From positions 1-64,000 of the forward strand of contig CAWUIK010000004.1 in NCBI GenBank assembly GCA_963922585.1: a DNA stretch of 64,000 nucleotides, written 5' to 3'. Source of the DNA: Parvicella sp963922585 (GTDB taxonomy: Bacteria; Bacteroidota; Bacteroidia; Flavobacteriales_D; Parvicellaceae). Shown here one piece after another: positions 8,272 through 17,766 of the stretch. Every line of letters begins with the position of its first letter. Within the stretch, counting starts at the first letter, position 1. Below the pieces are notes generated by a model, which searched no databases, was not told the origin of the DNA, and was given only the letters and a program-made list of their open reading frames with translations. Made by a program: the position numbers and the translations under genes.

Positions 8272-9954
8272 GTGAATATACCTCTTAACCAATTTGAGCA
8301 AATAATAGATGAGACTATTCTAAAAAGAGGACTGTCTTATGTTAAAAATGGCGCAATAGCCGATTTCACCGAAAATTCAACTGGCGAATATGAGGCTACT
8401 ATAGAAGGAACCGATGAATACACGGTTTATATAAAAGTAAAAAACCAAGTTATCACAGAACATCAATGCGATTGCCCTTATGATATGGGGCCCGTTTGCA
8501 AACATATTGTAGCTGCCATTTTTTATTTACAGCAAGATGCACTGCAATTAAATGAACCGCAAGCTAAAGCACCTAGAAAGAAAAAAACTAAGACGGTAAG
8601 TCAGCAAATCAAAGAATTGTTAAAAGTTATTTCACACGAAGAACTCATCGAGTTTGTTCAAGAGAATGCCAACAAAGACCGAAAATTCAGAAACTACTTC
8701 TTAACCTTTTTCGGTCATTTAAGCCAAGACCATTCGAAAACCTTTTATCAAAAGCAAATTCATTCCATCTTACAAACTGCTACTGGAAAAGACGGTTGGA
8801 TTGGTTGGTCAGAAATGAAATATGTAAATAAGGCAACACAACCATTTGTGGAAAATGCCGAAAAGTATTTAGAAAATAAAAATTTTGAGAATGTCTTTTT
8901 TATAAGCACTGCACTATTGGAAGAAATGACAGAAGCTTTTCAATACGCTGACGACAGCAATGGCGATTTAGGTTATTTTATAGATGCTGCAATGGAATTA
9001 CTTTCAAATTTAACTCAAGAAAAACTTCCTAAAACCTTGAAAGAGGAAATGTTTACCTATATTGTTACCTCCTTTAAACAAAAAATATTTGAAGGTTGGG
9101 ACTGGCATTTAGGGATTTTGTATATTGCCGTTGATTTAATAGATGAAGAAAGTGATGCAGATACAATTTTAAGTTGCCTAGATTTGGTTACTGATAATTA
9201 TGAAATAGAGCAAGCTCAATCTTTTAAATTAGAATTAATAAAACGCTTTAAAAGCAAAGATGAAGTAGAAAAATACATTAATAAAAACATCTCAAATCCG
9301 TCTATCAGAAAGCAAGAAATAGAAAAAGCATTTGAGAGTAAAAACTTTGACAGGGCAAAAGAACTATCTAAAGACGGAATTAAATGTGATGAAAAAGACA
9401 AACCAGGTTTAGTTAAAGTTTGGTATAATTGGCTTCTAAAAGTGGCTCAACAACAAAATGACAAATCTAAAATTATTGAATACGCAAGGTTCTTATTTAT
9501 TGATAATTATCATCCCGAACAGGACTATTACCAAATCCTGAAAGAGCATATTGAAGATAAAAATTGGCATCCCTTTTTAGAAGAAGTAATAAAAGAAATT
9601 ACGCCTAAAAATAAATGGACTTACTCCGAATTAATTCGAAAGATTTACATAAAAGAAGAATGGTGGGATAGGTTATTCCTGATGCTTAAACAAAATCTAT
9701 CTATGGAGAATATTCAGGAAAATGAACAATATTTAGCCAAAGACTACTCAACTGAATTAATTGAAATGTACAGTGAAAGAATTAGGAATTATGTTGAAAA
9801 ATTTCTAGGAAGAGATCATTATCAAACCGCTTGTAAATATTTGAGAAGAATGAAAAAATTGGGAGGAAATGAGCAAGTTAACGAACTTGTAGAAAATTTT
9901 AAGAAAAAATACCCGCAAAGAAAAGCTCTAATGGATGAATTAAGTCGAGTTTAA
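8272..9954 (+). CDS. SWIM zinc-finger family protein
   Basis: A 560-residue protein. The N-terminal region has the SWIM zinc ligand pattern CxCx(n)CxH in CDCPYDMGPVCKH (about residues 63-75), preceded by a small beta domain. The rest (about 110-550) is helical and charged. SWIM domains bind zinc and usually mediate protein or DNA contacts; the role of the large helical part is unknown. The start is GTG at 8272, because an in-frame TAA lies only three codons upstream and no ATG intervenes. Codon usage looks somewhat richer in C-ending codons than in neighbouring genes, which may indicate acquisition. After the stop, 34 more codons stay open in the same frame. Confidence 0.8.
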   Translation: MNIPLNQFEQIIDETILKRGLSYVKNGAIADFTENSTGEYEATIEGTDEYTVYIKVKNQVITEHQCDCPYDMGPVCKHIVAAIFYLQQDALQLNEPQAKAPRKKKTKTVSQQIKELLKVISHEELIEFVQENANKDRKFRNYFLTFFGHLSQDHSKTFYQKQIHSILQTATGKDGWIGWSEMKYVNKATQPFVENAEKYLENKNFENVFFISTALLEEMTEAFQYADDSNGDLGYFIDAAMELLSNLTQEKLPKTLKEEMFTYIVTSFKQKIFEGWDWHLGILYIAVDLIDEESDADTILSCLDLVTDNYEIEQAQSFKLELIKRFKSKDEVEKYINKNISNPSIRKQEIEKAFESKNFDRAKELSKDGIKCDEKDKPGLVKVWYNWLLKVAQQQNDKSKIIEYARFLFIDNYHPEQDYYQILKEHIEDKNWHPFLEEVIKEITPKNKWTYSELIRKIYIKEEWWDRLFLMLKQNLSMENIQENEQYLAKDYSTELIEMYSERIRNYVEKFLGRDHYQTACKYLRRMKKLGGNEQVNELVENFKKKYPQRKALMDELSRV

Positions 9955-10059
9955 ATTAGGGTCAACACGCGTAGATTTTCCAATGCCAATTATTATGAAA
10001 TTCGACAAACCTACCATAGAACCAGATTCAAGCACACCAAAATTAAACTGAAAAAGTAA
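9955..10059 (+). other. In-frame open tail after the SWIM gene, possible remnant
   Basis: After the SWIM stop at 9952-9954 the same frame stays open for 34 codons to TAA at 10057-10059. It would encode a basic peptide containing RRFSNANYYEIRQTYHRTRF. It may be a lost C-terminus, a fragment of another gene or chance. The rest of the 236-base spacer to era shows only the era promoter element. Confidence 0.3.
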
Positions 10060-10193
10060 GATAACACCTTTGTCTAAGTTAAAACGATATAAACATAGTG
10101 TTTATTACAGGATAAATTTTTGCAAAGCGAAACTTTCATATACCTTTTGGAGCAAAATTCGAACTGTAGCGTATTTTGGGTTAAAATCTTTTG

Positions 10194-10201
10194 TACCTTT
10201 G
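10194..10201 (+). promoter_or_regulatory. -7 promoter element directly upstream of era
   Basis: TACCTTTG is a perfect TAnnTTTG match and ends only seven bases before ATG 10209. Transcription would start at or just before the start codon, so the era mRNA is probably leaderless or nearly so. A TTTG at 10175-10178 is closer than the usual -33 spacing. The element excludes the upstream TTG at 10191 as start. Confidence 0.6.
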
Positions 10202-10208
10202 CGCTCTT

Positions 10209-11087
10209 ATGCATAAAGCAGGATTTGTAAACATATTAGGAAGCCCCAATGTAGGGAAATCAACTTTGATGAATAAGTTGGTAGGGGAGAAGTTGTCAAT
10301 CATTACTTCGAAGAAACAAACTACGAGACATCGAATAAAAGGAATTGTAAACGGAGACGATTACCAGATAGTATTTAGTGATACACCAGGGGTTCTGAAA
10401 CCTAGTTATAAGCTTCACGAAAATATGATGGAAATGGTATCGGCTGCCATTACGGATGCTGATGTGATTTTGTTAGTGACAGATATTTTTGAAAAGGAAA
10501 CGGCTCACAAAGAAACCTTAGAACGTATTCAAAAGCACAGTGCTCCAGTTTTAGTTTTGATCAATAAAGTAGATTTAAACAAAGATGACGAGAAACTTTT
10601 GTCTTGTGTTGAAAATTGGAAAGCATTAATACCTAGAGCAGAAATACTTCCAATGAGTGCGCTTTATGGTTTGAGTACAGATTTCATTATGCCAAAAATC
10701 ATCAGTCTTTTACCAGAAGGACCAGCGTTTTTTGATAAAGAAGAATTAACAGACAAACCGATGCGTTTTTTCGTATCGGAAATTATAAGAGAGAAAATTT
10801 TCGAGAATTATTCAAAAGAAATTCCATACTCTACAGAAGTTGAGATTGAACATTACAAAGAGAAAGAAAAAATTGTAGAAATCAGAGCTATCATTTATGT
10901 TTCTAGAAGTTCACAAAAGCCAATATTAATTGGTCATCAAGGTTCAAAACTTAAGATTGTAGGAACTGAAGCAAGAAAAGACATTGAAGCATTTATTGGA
11001 ATGCAAGTGTTTTTGGAATTGTTCGTTAAAGTCGATAAAGATTGGAGAGATAGAGAAGATGAATTAAGGAAATTTGGATATCAATAA
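10209..11087 (+). CDS. era: GTPase Era
   Basis: Era binds 16S rRNA and acts in 30S subunit assembly. The G domain has GSPNVGKST (G1), DTPG (G3) and NKVD (G4). The C-terminal KH domain carries ILIGHQGSKLKIVG. Start at ATG 10209 gives MHKAGFVNIL, a typical Era N-terminus, and a length of 292 residues. An alternative upstream TTG would lie inside the promoter. der follows after 15 bases, giving a two-gene ribosome-biogenesis unit common in Bacteroidota. Confidence 0.96.
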   Translation: MHKAGFVNILGSPNVGKSTLMNKLVGEKLSIITSKKQTTRHRIKGIVNGDDYQIVFSDTPGVLKPSYKLHENMMEMVSAAITDADVILLVTDIFEKETAHKETLERIQKHSAPVLVLINKVDLNKDDEKLLSCVENWKALIPRAEILPMSALYGLSTDFIMPKIISLLPEGPAFFDKEELTDKPMRFFVSEIIREKIFENYSKEIPYSTEVEIEHYKEKEKIVEIRAIIYVSRSSQKPILIGHQGSKLKIVGTEARKDIEAFIGMQVFLELFVKVDKDWRDREDELRKFGYQ

Positions 11088-11102
11088 GATTGAAATTATA
11101 TT

Positions 11103-12413
11103 ATGGGAAATTTAGTAGCCATTGTGGGAAGACCTAATGTAGGTAAGTCAACTTTATTTAATAGACTTACAGAGTCTCGAAAAGCCATTGTTCAAGAAAC
11201 AAGTGGGGTAACAAGAGACCGTCATTACGGGAAATCTCTATGGAATGGAGTAGAATTTTCTGTGGTCGATACAGGAGGATTTGTTCAAGGTTCTGAAGAT
11301 ATTTTTGAAGATGAAATCAGAAAACAAGTACTTATAGCTATCGAAGAGGCAAATTTAGTCATTTTTGTGGTCGATGTAGAGTCAGGAATTACAGACTTGG
11401 ATGAAGCAGTGGCAGATGTTTTGAGAAGAACAAAAAAGCCAATTATGACTGTTTCAAACAAAGTAGATAATCACAATAGAGAGCAGGATTCGTTTGAGTT
11501 TTACAATTTTGGATTAGGTGAAGTTTACAGTATTTCGGCTATAAGCGGAGCAGGAACAGGAGATTTATTAGATGCTTTGGTGGCTCAATTACCAGAAGTA
11601 GTTGATGAAGAAACCATTGAAGGCTTACCAAGAATTGCGATTGTAGGTAAACCAAATGTTGGAAAATCTTCACTCACCAACGCTTTGATAGGAAAAGATA
11701 GAAATATTGTAACAGATATTTCTGGAACTACAAGAGATTCTATCGATACAAGATTCAATGCTTATGGTTTTGATATGGTTTTGGTAGATACTGCTGGTAT
11801 TAGAAAAAAGGCAAAAGTTCACGAAGATATTGAGTTTTACTCTGTGATGCGTTCCATCAAAACAATCGAAAACAGTGATGTTTGTTTGTTTATGCTCGAT
11901 GCTCAAGATGGAATCCAAAGCCAGGATATGAATATTTTTTCTGTTATTGAAAAAAACAGAAAAGGTTTGGTTGTTTTGGTGAATAAATGGGATTTGGTAG
12001 AAAACAAAGAAACCAATACTATGAAAGAATTTGAAGAGCAAATTCTAGAAAGATTGGCGCCTTTTACTGATGTTCCGATTTTATTTATTTCTGCTTTGAC
12101 CAAACAAAGAATTCACAAAGCATTGGAAGTGGCAATGAAAGTTTATGAAAATAGAACACAAAAAATTCCGACTTCTAAACTCAATGAAGTAATGCTAGAT
12201 GTAATTGGTCATTACCCTCCTCCTGCTAATAAAGGTAAATTCATTAAAATAAAATTTGTAACTCAGTTGCCCAATTATGCTCCATCTTTTGCATTCTTCT
12301 GCAATTTGCCGCAATATATTAGAGAACCTTACAAACGTTATTTAGAAAATCAAATGAGAAAGCGTTTTGACTTTAATGGAGTACCCATTAGATTATTCTT
12401 TAGAAAGAAGTAA
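11103..12413 (+). CDS. der: GTPase Der (EngA)
   Basis: A 436-residue protein with two tandem G domains and a KH-like C-terminal domain, the hallmark of Der, a 50S subunit maturation factor. First G domain: GRPNVGKSTLFN, VDTGGF, SNKVD. Second: GKPNVGKSSLTN, VDTAGI, NKWD. The C-terminal KH-like part ends with RFDFNGVPIRLFFRKK, as usual in this family. It sits directly behind era and is probably co-transcribed. No lesion is seen. Confidence 0.97.
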   Translation: MGNLVAIVGRPNVGKSTLFNRLTESRKAIVQETSGVTRDRHYGKSLWNGVEFSVVDTGGFVQGSEDIFEDEIRKQVLIAIEEANLVIFVVDVESGITDLDEAVADVLRRTKKPIMTVSNKVDNHNREQDSFEFYNFGLGEVYSISAISGAGTGDLLDALVAQLPEVVDEETIEGLPRIAIVGKPNVGKSSLTNALIGKDRNIVTDISGTTRDSIDTRFNAYGFDMVLVDTAGIRKKAKVHEDIEFYSVMRSIKTIENSDVCLFMLDAQDGIQSQDMNIFSVIEKNRKGLVVLVNKWDLVENKETNTMKEFEEQILERLAPFTDVPILFISALTKQRIHKALEVAMKVYENRTQKIPTSKLNEVMLDVIGHYPPPANKGKFIKIKFVTQLPNYAPSFAFFCNLPQYIREPYKRYLENQMRKRFDFNGVPIRLFFRKK

Positions 12414-12597
12414 GTTAGTAATTTGCATTTTTTTGATGTCCTAAACTAAATTAAATTGGGTCACGTTAGCTTTGTATTTCATTTCTTCGTAACTCAAGCA
12501 AAATTAAATCTAGAACGAAACTTCTTTTAACAGAACTTAATTCACTATTCTATATTACGAACTGTAAATAAAATCACTTAAATTGATGAAAATTTCA

Positions 12598-12605
12598 TAA
12601 CTTTG
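12598..12605 (+). promoter_or_regulatory. -7 promoter element of the VbhA/Fic module
   Basis: TAACTTTG matches TAnnTTTG and ends 24 bases before the antitoxin ATG at 12630. The rest of the 216-base spacer after der shows no gene. Confidence 0.5.
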
Positions 12606-12629
12606 TAGATATATTTAAACATAAAAGCA

Positions 12630-12851
12630 ATGTATAAAACAATAGATATAGACCGAAAAAATCTAACTTTAATGGGAGTGAAATTTTCTGACCTTAAAAC
12701 CTTGGAAAATACGGCTAATGCTATTGGAACTAATATGTTTGAAGGGGTTGAGCCCACAAAAGAATTAATTCAACTTTATGTTGATTGGAAAAAAGGCTTG
12801 TTTTCAGATGCTGACTTATTGACAAAGTTATATACTTTGTATGGAAAATAA
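12630..12851 (+). CDS. VbhA-type antitoxin of a Fic toxin
   Basis: A 73-residue helical protein carrying the Fic inhibition motif [S/T]xxxE[G/N] as TNMFEG at residues 34-39, within NAIGTNMFEGVEPT. This closely resembles the corresponding segment of Bartonella VbhA as I recall it. In class I Fic systems the separate antitoxin places this glutamate in the Fic ATP site and blocks AMP transfer. The stop overlaps the fic ATG by 11 bases, indicating translational coupling. The antitoxin is intact while the toxin gene is interrupted. Confidence 0.8.
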   Translation: MYKTIDIDRKNLTLMGVKFSDLKTLENTANAIGTNMFEGVEPTKELIQLYVDWKKGLFSDADLLTKLYTLYGK

Positions 12852-13479
12852 CTATCAATATTTAGACCCTGATTTAAAATACATTAACAAAAACGGCTTA
12901 CTTCATAATTTAGCCAATATTAATGACGAAAAAGTTTTTTTAGTATTTGAAAGTTTAAAAGTTTCTAAACGAGTAGAAGAATTATTAGAAAGTCCAATAA
13001 AAATAAAGGACTCAAACTCATTGCTTAAAATTCATAAACAATTGTTTCAAGATGTTTACGAATGGGCAGGACAAGTTCGAACCGTGAATATTAGCAAAGA
13101 CGGAAAACCATTTTTTAATGGAGAACGATTTCATATTGGATTTCAATATATTAACACTTTAATTTCATAATATCGTAAAATTAAAAAATCCTACAGAAAA
13201 GATTTAGCAAAGAAATTAGCAGAGATTTTGGACAACGTAAACTATTTACACCCATTTAGAGAAGGGAATGGACGAACTCAACGAGAATTTATAAGACTTT
13301 TGGCATTAGAAAAAGGAATACATCTTAATCTAAATCCTCCTGATGATAAAAGTATTTACGAAAGATATATGAAAGGAACAATTGAAAGCGATATTGAAAT
13401 ATTAACAGAACTTATATTTGAACTGATAGAAAAAAGTATAGAGCATAACAGCAGTTTGTCTAGCAATGAATTATTATGA
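12841..13479 (+). pseudogene. Fic-domain adenylyltransferase toxin, interrupted by an in-frame TAA
   Basis: Fic enzymes transfer AMP to hydroxyl side chains of target proteins. The frame from ATG 12841 runs to 13170, and the same frame resumes without shift after one TAA at 13168-13170 and continues to 13479, about 212 codons in all. The upstream part holds the Fic flap region (DVYEWAGQVRTVNISKDGK). The downstream part holds the complete catalytic loop HPFREGNGRTQRE (13249-13287), matching HxFx(D/E)GNGRxxR. So a single substitution to TAA explains the break and all catalytic residues survive. The truncated product lacks the active site. A downstream reinitiation product would lack the flap. 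An assembly base error is the main alternative. Confidence 0.85.
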
Positions 13480-13536
13480 CAGTTGAACCTTTCCTCAACC
13501 ATAAAAAGAGAAGAAAAATAGATTCAATACATCTTA

Positions 13537-14658
13537 TTAGTGTTCCTGATACAAACTTTCAAATTGCTTTCTTACCGCAGAAATGCTCAATCTTTTTGAA
13601 ATATTTTCACTTATATTTTTGGGATTAAAAGATGTGTGATTATTCAACATTTTTAACATTGCTTCTTCCAGTTCGGAGGGTTTGTTGATTTCAACTAAAA
13701 AACCATTTACTTCATTTTGGATAAATTGTTCAGGACCGCCACATTTGGTAGCAATAACAGGAACTCCAGATAGAAGCGCTTCTGCTGTAATCATCGAGAA
13801 AGTTTCGTAAAAACTGTTTACAAGCAGGCAATCATAAGTAGGAAGCGTTTCCAAAACGTAGTCATTGTCTTTTCTACCTAAAAACTCAATTTTTGAATTA
13901 GAATTTGCCAATTCTTCAAGGTTTTCTCTATCAATTCCATCTCCTATAATAGAGAGTGAAGCATTATGATTTTTATTGTTTAAAGAATTAAAAGCACGAA
14001 TAATTCCACTGATGTTTTTGACTTTATCTACTAAATCTGCTACTACCAAAAATTTGAAATTTTGATTAAAGTCTTCTTTGGTTCCTTTGTTTTCAATAAT
14101 GTTTGGAATCACCTGAATTTTTGAAGTTACACCATACTTGATTAATGCATTTTTGAGGAATTCGCTAACACAAACCACATTTTTGCATGCGTTGATTTCG
14201 TTGATTCTTTGTTTTTGCTTGGATCTGGAAATTGATTCAAAGTTTCCGTTTAAAAAACCAGACCAATGCTCAGTTAAGATTATTGGAAAACCTCTAAAAA
14301 ACTTATGTGCTATTTTGATACTTTTTTCACTCACATGACAATGAACAAAATCTGGTTTGAAGTTCAGTGTCAAAAAGTGTTGGAAAATTTTAGTGATGAT
14401 ATGATTTTGATTTTTATAATTACTCCACTTTTTACCTTTTCTCACTTTATAATAACCGATTATTTCAGTTATGCCATTTTCGTTTTTAGTAATAAGTTTG
14501 GACGTTTTTATTTTGTCAGATGCGATGAGCGCGATGACAACATTTTGTGCAAAAGAATGCCCAATGTGAATGTGTTTTTGAATAAAGATACCCAACTGAG
14601 GGTCAGTTTCATTGGGATACCAAGTGGTGATATGGAGAATTTTGGGTGAATTCATCAA
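13537..14658 (-). CDS. Glycosyltransferase family 4 protein
   Basis: A 373-residue GT-B fold glycosyltransferase. The N-terminal acceptor-side half starts with ILHITTWYPNETDPQLG. The C-terminal nucleotide-sugar-binding half contains ETFSMITAEALLSGVPVIAT and GGPEQF, the GT4 EX7E-type region. It probably adds a sugar to a surface glycan; donor and acceptor are unknown. Its ATG overlaps the fmt stop by four bases (ATGA), so it is translated from the fmt transcript. It is related in type to the GT4 enzyme at 42.8-43.9 kb. Confidence 0.88.
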   Translation of the reverse strand: MMNSPKILHITTWYPNETDPQLGIFIQKHIHIGHSFAQNVVIALIASDKIKTSKLITKNENGITEIIGYYKVRKGKKWSNYKNQNHIITKIFQHFLTLNFKPDFVHCHVSEKSIKIAHKFFRGFPIILTEHWSGFLNGNFESISRSKQKQRINEINACKNVVCVSEFLKNALIKYGVTSKIQVIPNIIENKGTKEDFNQNFKFLVVADLVDKVKNISGIIRAFNSLNNKNHNASLSIIGDGIDRENLEELANSNSKIEFLGRKDNDYVLETLPTYDCLLVNSFYETFSMITAEALLSGVPVIATKCGGPEQFIQNEVNGFLVEINKPSELEEAMLKMLNNHTSFNPKNISENISKRLSISAVRKQFESLYQEH

Positions 14659-15596
14659 ACAATTCGAAAAGTACTTTCTTTATTACCATTTAGAAAGGAT
14701 TTTACATCCATTCTCTTCTTTCCTGCAATCTGAAGTTCTAAAATATTGATAGCACCATTTTTTGTTCCTATTCTAAAGTAGTTTTTGAAGTCCGTTTGTA
14801 TTTCTTTAGGATTTAAAACAATATCATTACAAATTTCACTTTTATAGATTTTGGTAATGAATTCTTTGTCATTGATTAATAAGTTGGTAAAAGCGGCAGG
14901 ATAAGGTGAAAGTCCTCTTATAAGATTTTGAATTTTTTCAGCATCCTCATTCCAATTGATTTCGCAAGTTTCTTTAAAAATCTTGAATGCTTTTTTTAAA
15001 TCTTCTGTTTGAATTGCGTTTTGAGGTTTCTCTTCGAAAGTTCCTTTTTCGATTTTGTCTAGCGTATTTACTAAGAATTTCGCACCTTTATTCATTATAA
15101 TATCGTGTAATTCTCCAGCATTCATATTGTCGCTGATATCAACCTTAAACTGATCAATTATATTTCCTGTATCAATTTGTTCTTCAATGAAGAAAGTGGT
15201 AGCGCCTGTTTCTTTTTCACCGTTGATGATTGCCCAGTTGATAGGAGCTGCACCTCTATAATGGGGAAGTAAAGAAGCGTGAAGATTCACAGTACCTTTT
15301 GAAGGCATTTTCCAAACAATTTCGGGCAACATTCTAAAAGCTACCACAACGAATAAATCTGCTTCTAATGCTTTTAACTGATCGATGAAATCTTGAGACT
15401 TTAAACTTTCGGGCTGAAGAATATTTAAGTTGTGCTCTAAAGCAAAATTTTTAACAGCGGAGAAACTCATTTTTTGACCTCTTCCAGCGGGCTTATCAGT
15501 TGCAGTAACTACGCCTACCACTTGATGATGACTTTCGTGAATTTGCTTTAGACATTCTACAGCAAATTCTGGAGTTCCCATAAAAACAATTTTCAT
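14655..15596 (-). CDS. fmt: Methionyl-tRNA formyltransferase
   Basis: Fmt formylates initiator Met-tRNA using 10-formyl-tetrahydrofolate. The N-terminal Rossmann domain begins KIVFMGTPEFAVECL. The catalytic signature is HASLLPHYRGAAPINWAI, with GATTFFIEEQIDTG following. The C-terminal OB-like tRNA-binding domain spans about 205-313. Length 313 is normal. It lies 43 bases downstream of a small exported-protein gene and overlaps the following glycosyltransferase gene. Confidence 0.96.
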   Translation of the reverse strand: MKIVFMGTPEFAVECLKQIHESHHQVVGVVTATDKPAGRGQKMSFSAVKNFALEHNLNILQPESLKSQDFIDQLKALEADLFVVVAFRMLPEIVWKMPSKGTVNLHASLLPHYRGAAPINWAIINGEKETGATTFFIEEQIDTGNIIDQFKVDISDNMNAGELHDIIMNKGAKFLVNTLDKIEKGTFEEKPQNAIQTEDLKKAFKIFKETCEINWNEDAEKIQNLIRGLSPYPAAFTNLLINDKEFITKIYKSEICNDIVLNPKEIQTDFKNYFRIGTKNGAINILELQIAGKKRMDVKSFLNGNKESTFRIV

Positions 15597-15639
15597 TAAT
15601 TTGAATTCAGAAATATTTAATTAAAGTTGAGTTAGTTTT

Positions 15640-16035
15640 TTACTTAACAAGTGTAAAGATAGTTTCTTGTTTTCCCATGTTAGGAGATAGCATTACTAAA
15701 GATATTTTTTCGCCTTGTCCATGCGCAATACAGTTAATTTTGTTCCCATCTTTATCTAGAACAAAAGAAGCCTTCATTCCATCTTTGATTTTACTTTGAC
15801 TCCTATACAAAATGATGAAATCTTTTTCTTCTAAATCTCTATGGAAATATTCTTGAACTTTACTAAATTCATCTTTTGTTGCCACCATCAAAACCAAACC
15901 ATCTTCATATACTTTGAGGTATTTAGTAGCACCATCTTCAGATTTTGAAGCGTAAGTTTCTCCAAATTTGAATTGGCTGAAACCCAACAATGTTAACATT
16001 GTGAAAAGTATAGAGATTGAGATTTTTTTGAACAT
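15640..16035 (-). CDS. Small exported protein of unknown function
   Basis: A 131-residue protein with a clear signal peptide (MFKKISISILFTMLTLLGFSQ, cut near residue 20). A compact beta-rich body follows without cysteines beyond one and without recognised motifs. I do not recognise the family. It is encoded upstream of fmt in the same direction with a 43-base gap; co-transcription is possible but no functional link is evident. Confidence 0.6.
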   Translation of the reverse strand: MFKKISISILFTMLTLLGFSQFKFGETYASKSEDGATKYLKVYEDGLVLMVATKDEFSKVQEYFHRDLEEKDFIILYRSQSKIKDGMKASFVLDKDGNKINCIAHGQGEKISLVMLSPNMGKQETIFTLVK

Positions 16036-16109
16036 AACTACAATTTTTTAGTTGTTAATACCGTAAATTTAAGAAAATTAATTCAAAACTTTAAGAACAA
16101 CTTATCTTT

Positions 16110-17627
16110 TTATTTATCAGCATCTTTCTTTTTATCATCTTTAGGTTCTTCTTTGTAATCTAAAGTGATATCTAATCTTCTCTCCAATATTCTAGCCAAA
16201 TTATTAGCGTCTAATCTTTTTGCTACAATTTTATTGTCTTCATCCAAAAGATAAATCTGTGGTGTAGAGAATAAATCATATGTTTTTCTGAAGTTCAAAC
16301 TAGGATAGTCGGTAACTTTCATTTCGTATACATATTGAGCTGCGTTTTTGTTAGCATCAGGAAAATCAGACAAGTTGATAAAGTCAATATTTTTTTCTTT
16401 TATCATTTTTTTCCACTTTTCATTATCTAATTCAGTGCCGATTCCAATAAAAGCTACATCTTGTTTTTTATCCAATAGTTCATGATAAACTTTTAATAAT
16501 TTTGGGATTTCTTTTTTACAATGACCACATTCTGGATCCCAAAATATCAATACTTTGTGTTTGTTGGGAAGCGCATGAACATTGACCCATTTTTTTTCAG
16601 TAGTGTCTGCAAGTCTAATATTTGGTGAAACTTTGCCCAAAAGTAAAGGTTCCCAAGTCATTGCTTTTTCGCATCTATCTGTTAAGTTTTGCTCTGGATA
16701 CCACCATGCTTTGTTTTCATTGGGTGGACAGTAGTATTTCAAAGACATACCTACATATACACCATCCATACCCATGATATTAGATGTTTCGTAGTTTACA
16801 TGAACATAATTAAGTAAGAATTTCATCATGTCGGTACTATCTTTTACTTGGTCGATGATAAAAGATGCTTGTTTAACTATACTATCAGGTATTTGATATA
16901 CCAAATTTTTGAAGTAATAATCCACTTTGCTACTAAATATAGGAGTTCTTGCTAATCTTTCATCTGTCAAATCGATGTTATCCCAAAAGTGATCTCTCAA
17001 ATAAATACCTTTTAAGGAATCTGGAGTTTCTGAAGGGATTTCAATTTCTACAGACATATTTAAAATTTTAGAAATCAATTTTCCTTTATGTTTGGCAACT
17101 AAATTTTTCTGATAAGTTTTCACTTCAGTGTCAAGGGCTTTAAGTTGAGCATTGATTTCATTGATTTTAATACTGTCTTTAGTTTTTGGGTCTAACCCTT
17201 CTCTAGACTTTACTAATTGTTCTGAAATAGGTCTTTTGGAGCCAATAAAATTAATGTAGTCATAAAAAATTTTATTTTCATCTGACTTGATGATTTTCAT
17301 ATCCTTTATAAAATTATTGTTGGTTGTTTCTATTGAAATGTTTTTGTCTTGGTCGGACATAACAAACTCAAAATAACTAGCTCCTGTATAAAAAGCATAC
17401 ATGCCACCGTCATAATTTTTTTGAGAAAAAACTGCTTTTCCGTCTTTTATTTCAGTTGTATCAGCATAATAAAGTTTTTCACCTAGATATTTGAGTAAGT
17501 AAACCGTTTTTATTGTGTCGGGTAAATTATTAATTTTAAAGTCAAGTTTATATTGTGCTTTTATTCCTTGAGTTGGAACACACAATCCAGTTGCGAATAA
17601 TAAAAATACTACAAATGCTTTCTTCAT
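16110..17627 (-). CDS. TlpA-like thioredoxin-fold protein (DUF4369/DUF5106 type)
   Basis: A 505-residue exported protein. After a signal peptide (about 1-24) comes an N-terminal beta domain of the DUF4369 type (25-120). Next is a helical middle region resembling DUF5106 (about 130-345, with KAWWYPEQNLTDRC). Last comes a thioredoxin/AhpC-TSA domain with redox motif FWDPECGHCKKEIP (about 365-378). Such proteins act in periplasmic thiol-disulfide exchange in Bacteroidota; the substrate is unknown. The CGHC motif is the PDI-like type. It is monocistronic by spacing (139 bases to the upstream gene). The C-terminal tail is strongly charged (EEPKDDKKKDADK). Confidence 0.85.
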   Translation of the reverse strand: MKKAFVVFLLFATGLCVPTQGIKAQYKLDFKINNLPDTIKTVYLLKYLGEKLYYADTTEIKDGKAVFSQKNYDGGMYAFYTGASYFEFVMSDQDKNISIETTNNNFIKDMKIIKSDENKIFYDYINFIGSKRPISEQLVKSREGLDPKTKDSIKINEINAQLKALDTEVKTYQKNLVAKHKGKLISKILNMSVEIEIPSETPDSLKGIYLRDHFWDNIDLTDERLARTPIFSSKVDYYFKNLVYQIPDSIVKQASFIIDQVKDSTDMMKFLLNYVHVNYETSNIMGMDGVYVGMSLKYYCPPNENKAWWYPEQNLTDRCEKAMTWEPLLLGKVSPNIRLADTTEKKWVNVHALPNKHKVLIFWDPECGHCKKEIPKLLKVYHELLDKKQDVAFIGIGTELDNEKWKKMIKEKNIDFINLSDFPDANKNAAQYVYEMKVTDYPSLNFRKTYDLFSTPQIYLLDEDNKIVAKRLDANNLARILERRLDITLDYKEEPKDDKKKDADK

Positions 17628-17766
17628 CTTATCAATTTTTTATTTTAATCATAAAAGTATAAACAAATGACGAACCAAAAAGTAATTTGATGCTTGTTAA
17701 TTTTCTTTTTAACAAATTTTTAAGAAAAAATTTGAATTTGAAATTTTAATTCTAAGTATTAATCTT

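Noticed and set aside
10175..10178. TTTG as the -33 element of the era promoter
   Set aside because: Spacing to the -7 element is 15 bases, shorter than the roughly 19 usual for this phylum; kept as a remark only.
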